Made by a program: the position numbers and the translations under genes. A model generated the notes under the pieces. The model searched no databases and was not told where the DNA came from. It saw only the letters and a list, made by a program, of their open reading frames with translations. From positions 6,105,501 through 6,169,500 of the forward strand of contig NC_061135.1 of assembly GCF_905220365.1 (NCBI RefSeq): a DNA stretch of 64,000 nt. Reading direction: 5' to 3'. Numbering within the stretch: position 1 is the first letter of the stretch; each line of letters starts with the position of its first letter. Shown in pieces: positions 51,101 through 60,100 of the stretch. Source of the stretch: Vanessa cardui (Eukaryota; Arthropoda; Insecta; Lepidoptera; Nymphalidae).

Positions 51101-54100
51101 ACACGGTGAGCGCGCCACAGTTGGGCGTGCACGTGCCGCGCGCGAGCCTTCCGCGACAACTGGGCGGACACCTGGAGCCCGACCACAGCGCCTGGTAACC
51201 TCACCACCTATATATGTCATCAACTGTGACGACCAACTCCCAAAAATAATACATTTTATTAGCCAGTCACATTTTTGAATTTGAATAAAACTGTTTCCAA
51301 TTTATCCTCCTACAATTAACATAATTGGAAATTGGAATACGCCTACGCAACAGACCCCACCATTATCTTCTAATAACGACCTGTTATCATTGTAATTAAA
51401 TAGGAAGTGCTTGTTCGTAAAAGGAAAAATGAGATCCAGCCTGCAATGAATAAAAGGGTTATAATATTTTAATAATGGTCGAATTTTAGTTAGTAAAGCC
51501 AAATTAGTAAATTTGCTATAAAGTATTTTGTAAATTCTCTGTAAGTAACGAGTAAGTGTAATTCTATATCAAAATAAAAGTCACTGCACACTGGGTGTAA
51601 TTTTGATGATGTATGTCCATAGAGGGCCAAGTTTGTAAGCCGTAGTTGTGAAGCCGGTTGCATCTCCTTTCCTTAATGCGATGTGTACAAACGCTTCGCT
51701 CAAACTATATATTTGAACGTTGCACAGTTTCTGTTTTGTCCACGAACTTCAAACTTTGCCAAATCGTACCAAATGACCTAGATAGAAATTTCCAACACAT
51801 TTTTATTTTCATAACCAACTTATGTTTATCAGTTTCGTCGAAAAATTGTGTGAAAAAATCGATGGCTCTTGTACCGACATGAAAATGAGGTTCGAACTTG
51901 ACCCCGTTGGTCTATTGTCGTAACCACTTCTAGCACAGCCTTAACACTTGATTGGAAAATACGAATATTAAAAACTTTGCGCTACGAACGGTAGTGCTTC
52001 GTGAAAACTCGTCTGGGTAGGTACAACCCGCAAATCGGTCAGCTGACATTGTATTTTCCAATTCTGATACTGGATTCGCATAAAATATTATCAACAGGAA
52101 AATCTCTTGTGTCTATAGTGTGCGTGTGTATTGTTGGAATGTAAACACTATTCCATCCATATTAGGTAAAATTATAAAATTTATTTCTATGATAGAAGTC
52201 TATTTATGAGTGAACAATTTCCCATCTATGTACTCGTATTTGCTGTAGGCATACTGAGTGTATGAGTTTGATGTTTTGTTATATTATAACATGTATGGGT
52301 TTTCTGCAATATCAAGTTGCGGCAAAAATTTTGGCTTCTATATTTATGATAATAACGCACTGTTAGTTGGTGTGGGTTGCAATTGAATTTTAAGTTTGAT
52401 CCAACCGATTTATCTGAAATATCGGTAGTAGTATAATATTCAATAAATCTTTTAGATCATTAATCGAATAATGTCTATTTTTAAAAACTTTATTCTCTTA
52501 AATTTAAATATTTCTTTACTACGTGTATATACTGTTTCGCATTTCACTTTCGATAATGAAATGATATGTATAATGATTAGTTTTTGCAGGTAATACAAAA
52601 ATCTATTTCCACAAATCGAAACGATTAGCCCCCAGCGCCTAAACGACGTTCGTTAGTGCGAGTTGATCGAATTAAGGACGCTTCGATAAACTTTCAGGTT
52701 GGAGTTTTGCAGGAACTGCTACACGAACAACCTGAATACCAAGTTGGACGGCGTCATAGACGACTATGTGATAAGTAATCACATACCTCACGTCAAAACG
52801 CAAAATGGTAAGTTTGAACTTCGACCGAGCTACATACATATAGTACGACACAACTTAGATGTCGCATCGGCAAAATTCGTAAAACCGATCACATGCGAAT
52901 TGAGTACGCTATCCCAAATTATCAATATTTATTTCTCACGCGAATATAATCTTTGCACAAACGTAATAACTTGTAATATCATATGACCTAATATATTCGT
53001 CAATTTGACGCGTCGATTTACATGCACTTGCTTTCTCTGACGCGTGAATCTATAGCGACGAATAGCGTCGAATGGCGCGATAGGGAGCTATTTCTATTGG
53101 TTGTGTAAATTGGCAGTAATCGGTTTTATTTTCATTCCATTGCATTTTCCGATGCTACATCTAATTTGTGTCTTACTATACGTATCGAGCGTAATTATAC
53201 AAAGTACGTAATTTGGCGAGCTTGAGCATTTATGGTATTTATTATACTTAGTGTTCGGGCTTTGTGCATGCCCGCTTGGGTAGGTACCACCCACTTATCA
53301 GTTATTCTACCGTCAAATTACAGTACTCAGTATTGTTGTGTTCCGATTTGAAGGGTGAGTGAGCCAGTGTAACTGCAGGCACAAGGGACATAACATCTTA
53401 GTACCCAAGGTTGGTGGCACATTGACGATGTAAGGAATAGTTAATATTTCTTACAGCGTCATTGCTTATGGATGATGGTGACCACTTACCATTAGTTGGC
53501 CCATATGCTCGTCCGCCTACCTATAAAATACAAAACAAAAAAAAATTATAATACCTTTTGTGTAAAAAAATTCCAACTATGAATTACTTTTATAAGTTAC
53601 ACATATAAAGCATTGTATTAAAGTGACGCGCGAATTAAGCTTAGAATTTGTTTCCTACCATATTTTGTAATTTGGCTTTTAAATGCAGTTCTTTAGATGA
53701 AAATACTGTAATGTACATTCATGTTCTGTACGAGCAGCTTAATGAATTTAATAACAAAGAATATATTGAAAGTAACCTAAAAGATTAACTAAATTCTTGC
53801 ATACAATATAATTAGACAATTTTCATTTTCGCTCGCCAAGATTATCACGAAAGCTACTTAAAAATATAGACTATATTATTAAGTAGGTTTCGTGATATGA
53901 TTTAAGTATATCAACGGATCGCTACGAATTTATCTATTTAAATTATCTAATTAAATAGAAGCGATTTAAACAAATATTGAGATATATTTTTGCCTTGTTG
54001 TATGTATATTTCAACGTTACGTAATAATCGGCCCTAAAATACGAGACGAAGATCGATAGTGTCAATGATGTTTTAGTAAACAGATATGTTATTAACGCGC

Positions 54101-57100
54101 AAAAAGTGAAGACTAGAAAACGTCCTAATTGGGACGTTTGACTTTAGACGTTTTACGTAGTAATACGTTATAGTGCATCATAATTACGTAGTAATACGTT
54201 TTGCGTAATTAAAACATCTAGTTATCCCTTTTACTTATTGTTTTTATCAAGCTATCCTTTTTACTTTTAACGAAATTTAAAAATAAACGGTCCCCGGCGC
54301 GTCACACTTTTTTCTGTTGTTTAGTATGGATATAACATATCTGTTTATTAGAATATCATTGGATAGTGTACTCGGCGTTGAAAGCAAATATGGCGTCAGG
54401 TTTAATAGATGCGGAGGCGCCGTGTGACATGACAAAGCTCGACAACGGCTCCGACATCATGCACATCAGCGACCCGCCCTACGCCTGCGACCCCAGCCCT
54501 CTCAGGTAAGCCTCGGCCTTCGCCCCTCTGCGCCATCGTGACCGTGCCTCATACAAACACGGCACTCCATATGTTACAAATAATGCCTAACCTAACCTAC
54601 GTGCTTTTATGATGTGCTTTACATATTGATTAAAGGTTTTAATAAATATTGCATGTTCTAGAAAAGAGAAATGAATGATTAGTGTTGTGTAATTTAACTG
54701 GAACTAATTAGAAATTGATTTTATAGATAGCAATTATCAATGATTCAAGTTATAATTATATTATTAACTAAACGTGAAGTTACGAATTGTTGATTTAATC
54801 GAGAATACGACGGTAATTGCTGATACTAAATATACTACAGAATGTATTACAATGTTCACAGATTTTCAGTAATTCTCTACTATATTGTGTATGTATTATA
54901 TATGTATGTCAACCTTCCTCTTGAATCACATGATCAATTAAAAAAACTCTTTTAAAATCCGTTGTGTAATTTTATAAATCTAAGCATACATAGGGACAAA
55001 CAGCGGTAAACGACTTTGTTTTATACTATGTAATGATGATACATAACACGTGTATATATAACACGTATATACACAACACGTATAATATATAATCTATTCA
55101 ATTAAACGGATAAATCCGCATTAGTAAGAAAGATTCATATTTATTATAAAGTAAAAAAAAAAACTTGAACAACCTATAATATCTTTTGAGAAGATAATTC
55201 CTTTGAAAGACCGCCTCCTGAGTATACTTGATGTAATTCACTCATACAGATCCCTTTCCAGCTCTATATCGGGTGAGGGTCACTGGAAATTGTTATAAAT
55301 AATATTACTTTTTTTCAGACACACACACGGCTACAATGGCGACATGAAAGCCGGACACATCAACTCTGGAGACGAAGACGATATAGACTTAATAAGTAAG
55401 TAAAGTATTTATACTCGTATTGATGTACAGTCGTACCTCGATTATCCGGCCTAATTGCGACCGAGATTTATTCGGATAATCGAAATGTCGATACTTTGGG
55501 AAACTCTATTATAATTGCAGTGTATATTTGCCTTTTTCCAATAATGATTAGAACAATAAAAATCGATGTAGTCTAGTTAATTAAAGTCCTATGTGTTTTT
55601 TGAGTGGCAGTGCTTGAAAATTTAAAAGTGTAATTAATTGATTGATTTATTTATTTATTCATAGGTACACAAACATAATACAATCAGAACATGCATTAAA
55701 ATTACGAAATTACACAATTTTGAGCTAGATTTACCCATAACGATATGCCGATACGTTATTCTTCTTATGCCTATGACCCTGATCCCCTTAAAACTATCGA
55801 AAATCCAGAAATTATTTTTGTCACGCGACGTAGATGTGAAAGATATAAATAACTAGCTTTTGCCCGCGACTTCGTTCGCGTATACTTCTAGTCTAGTAAT
55901 CGCTTAAAATCGCTTCGTAAATAAGTCATTATTTCTCGTACAAAGTAAAGGATAAAAAATGGTTATTGTGGGTTATTCCTAAGAGATAAACATATACCAT
56001 CACGGACTTTTTTATAGATCTTTTTAAGTTGTACAATACTGTAGTACATCGTTTTGATCTATCTTGTAGGATTCAGTCAGCGTTTGCAATGTAAGCGCAA
56101 AAAATGTGGTTTTTTTACGACCTCACATTAGAAACCTCAAAAATTGTAGCCTATGTGTTATTCTGATGTATAAGCTATATTGTGGTAAAGTTTCATTCAA
56201 ATCAATTCAGTAGGTTTTACGTGAAAGAGTAACAAACATCCATACATACAAACTTTCGCCTTTATAATAGTATAAATAATTAAGTTTTGGGTGTAGAATA
56301 TACTTATGGTAGTAGTTTCCATTCGACTACCTAAAAACGTTTTTCCGTGACTGTCTTTAGACTGTACATAATAAAAAGGACGTAGTATACGAATATCTGA
56401 AGTACGTTACTCAGAATTTGAATTACGTTACCCAATGTTTGAATTACGCTTTTGAAGTCGCTCCTATCTTACTTTAATTATGTCCATTGACATTTTGGTC
56501 GCTAGCTCCCTAAATATAATATCTGTCAGCAATATGCCGCACACAATCTCAATGTCATTATTCGTGGTATAGAATTGTATTCTATTGCATTTCATGAATG
56601 TATATAACATTCTATTTAGATTATATACAAAATAATTATCTAAATATTGAGTATATAAAAGGTATACGATTATTTATATAGAAGTTGAACGTCAAGTGTT
56701 AGGTGTTAGGAAAAATATCTTTCCTTAAACTTGCTTTGTATGAAATTTTATCAAAACCTGGTCAGTCATTCTGCAGTGAAACTGTAGGGGAATATTATTT
56801 TTCTATTTATAATGTCAGTAGAGATTCTTACTGCCTAATGCGTTAAACAGTAAAAGAAAGCGCGCTGGCGCCTGTCTCACAGGTTCGGATACAATTTTTG
56901 TAGCTATGTATTTTGCTTCTTATATACAATTTAGGAGTCAAAGTATACACGTTGATTTAGTTGATTTATGTTATTATTATTTATTAAAAGTAATGAATAT
57001 AATTGTCGATTGTTAATATTAAGGAAATTATAAATGTATTGATATATAAAAGTTTTCTTCAATACTGGTCGACTAAATACTTTTTAAATAAAATCTCAAT

Positions 57101-60100
57101 TTGACATTTTAAAAAGTTTACAGTTGTCAGTAAGATAACAAGATGAAATTATTTTTGGTATTGATAAATTTTATAAATGAATTTGGAAACAACTAATACG
57201 GGTATGTCAACAAACATTGCAATGCAAACGTTTCAGCAGTTTGTTTGTGTAATATATTAATGGGACGGTATCAAAGTAGACAAAGAGCGGCTCCCGGTAA
57301 TGAAGTTCCACACTCGTAACTTATATAACATGATTTTTATTATATCGTGAAATAGTTTTGCAAGACATTTTATGCGTTGATATATTATAACTTGTTGCTT
57401 GTTTCGAAACAAAAGTTGATACCTTTTATTTGGAATTTGAATTTAATTCACTTAACACGTTTTTTGAATGTTTCGTACTGTTCTTATGATGTTTTTATTA
57501 AACACTTTTCATGTAGGTATGTTATAATATTATATAATCAATTTGTTTTGTAGATCAGTTTATGTTTTCTGTTATTTTATTTATTTCTTTTGGGTAATAA
57601 TTGTTTTTTTTTTTTATCTTACGCATGTAAGATTTAGTTCAGTAGTATAGTTTTCAGAGTATTTTACTGAATTACCCGATGAATACTGGCCTCTGTGATT
57701 TGTAACGTTTTATATACAGTTCGTATCGTGTTAAAGTTGCTCTTAATACGGCTGACGACATAATATCCTGTGCATCGAGCTCAATAGACAAGGGGTTTAT
57801 TGTAGAGCAATCTAATATGGTACATAATGAGTGGTGCGTTTCAGCCCGCGGCACGTGGTCGTCGGGCGAGGCGTCGCCCGGGCTGTCGGACGAGGAGTGC
57901 GGCGGCGGCGGCGCGGGCGAGGCGCCGGCCGCGCTGCTGGCCCGCGTGCGCGCGCTGGGCCGGCGCGGGCTGGCCGCCGAGTACGAGGAGATTCGCGCGC
58001 GCCCGCCCGCCGGCACCTTCCACCACGCCAAGTACGTGCGCGCTCGCTTACTCACTCCGAAAACCACTGCCCGCCCCTTTTTTTTTTTTTTTCTTTCGAA
58101 TTGTCTGTTACTGTTGGCCAGAGTGGCCTCTACAGCGTCACCGGGCGGGGTTGCAAGTCACAGAAGACTCTGTCGGATGCCCGCCCCTATCCGCCACGCG
58201 CCATTATATACCGGCCGCTTCTCTGCCGCAGGCTGCCGAGCAACCTGGCCAAGAACAGGTACACGGACGTGCTGTGCTACGACCACTCGCGCGTGCTGCT
58301 GTCGCAGCTGGACGACGACCCCAGCTCCGACTACATCAACGCCAACTACGTGGACGGCTACAAGCAGCGGAACGCTTTTATCTGTACGCAGGGTGAGTGC
58401 GAGTCGCCTTTAATTAAGGAAAAAAATATTACATTTAGTACGAGATCGTTAGTAAATTTGAATGACTGCGCCATTTAAATCGATTAAAAAGAAAATCGTA
58501 GACATTTGCGCAATGAAGAATAAATGTGTTCATAGAAATATCAAAAAAATAAATTCCACGTTCAACTTATTATTTGTTCATCAGCTTTAATGAATATTAA
58601 TTCGTTGCAAAATTTACTGCTTCTGCGAATATGTAATGTAAACTATACAATAATTTCGCGGAAGGTCGTAGCGGAACGCCTACACATGCAGCGAACTGAA
58701 ATATACTCTTATTGCTGGAAACGGATTTACGGTGAAGTTACTGTTTCTGTGAATACTGTTGTGACCTTCCGACGATATATTAGAAACGATAAAATAGATT
58801 CGTGTTTATTTAAAGGTATACGTAGTATAAAAGTCTTGATAATGTGTTTTCTTTTAAAACTTAAGTAATTTATGATGTGATTAGCTCCATATTATTTGAA
58901 AATTTCAATTGGTGCCGTTGTCGTGTCGAACTTGCGTTTTCTATTGAATTTTCCGCTCTGACGTCTTGCTCATTCGATAGTTGGCGCAGCGCCAAAAGAG
59001 TTTGAAATATCGTCTAGTGCTCTTGGCTACGGAGAAAGTTTGGCACTTTTACAAACTAAAAAAATGGAGTTCAACTCAAATGTTGCTGCTCTTTTTATTT
59101 TACTTTTACCTTATATTATTTTCATTTAAGGATATTATTTTAGATTAGTTTATGTTGTTCCGGTATATGGCGGTTTCAGAGATCACTTAAAAAAATAAGT
59201 ATATAAAACTCTTATAAGAAGCAATTTCACCCAGGCCCGCTACCGAAGACCTTCGGCGACTTCTGGCGCATGGTGTGGGAGCAGGGCAGCCTCGTGGTGG
59301 TGATGACGACGCGCACGGTGGAGCGCGGCCGCGTCAAGTGCGGCCAGTACTGGCCCGCCGCGCCCGGCCAGCGCGCTGTGCACGCCGGGTTCGCCGTCAG
59401 CACCGAGGCCGTCGACGTCGACGACGACTACACCGTGTCGCACCTGCTGCTCACCGACCTCAGGGTGAGCCCGCCCGCGCGAGTCGCATACACCCCCCCC
59501 CCCTCCCCCCTCCCCCTCCCCCGCCCCCGCCGGAGCGCCGCTAATGTGCCGTGTGCCCGCAGACGGAGCAGCGGCGGCGCGTGTGGCACGGCCAGTACAC
59601 GCGCTGGCCGGACTACGGCGTGCCGGGCGGCGGCCGCGCGGCGCCCGTGCTGCGCTTCCTGGCGCTCGTGCGGCGCGCGCAGCACCGCGCGCGGCAGGAG
59701 TACGTGCGCCCGCCACATCTACACGCTAATACAAAAACACATTTTATTCACAAATTATTTAAAAATCGAATCACAAATATATACGTTTGTATTGAAGTAC
59801 TTCAAAACACTCACCTTTCTTATCACACGCTCAATTGTATATATATATTTGATGTAGTTTCTTATATTTTCCTCCGGTTTCAGATTGGGTGACGCGTGGG
59901 CGGGCCACAGTAGAGGTCCACCGATCGTCGTGCACTGCTCGGCCGGCATCGGGCGCACAGGTGCGTGGCTGCCCGGGCGGGGCGTGTCGCGCTGTGTGTG
60001 TGCGTGTGCGTTACAGTGTGTGTGTGTGCAGGCACGTTCCTGACGCTGGACACGTGCACGTCGCGGCTGGCGGCGGAGGGCGTGGCGGACGTGCGCGGCG

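Larger units (their letters stand above)
52808..54399 (+). other. Ptpmeg2 intron 6
   Basis: 1.6-kb intron with an interspersed repeat (53251-53530) and MITE copy 2 (54063-54361) that ends 38 bp before exon 7. The rest is AT-rich. Confidence 0.8.

Noticed and set aside
51103..51112. Internal GTGAGC donor in Ptpmeg2 exon 5
   Set aside because: Using it would remove the conserved LPRQLGG segment and break the match to exon 6; the downstream donor at 51195 keeps phase and homology.
57817..58478. Long overlapping open frames around Ptpmeg2 exons 9 and 10 that run through the intron
   Set aside because: They are shadows of GC-rich exons that lack stop codons; only the phase-matched exon frames give phosphatase homology.
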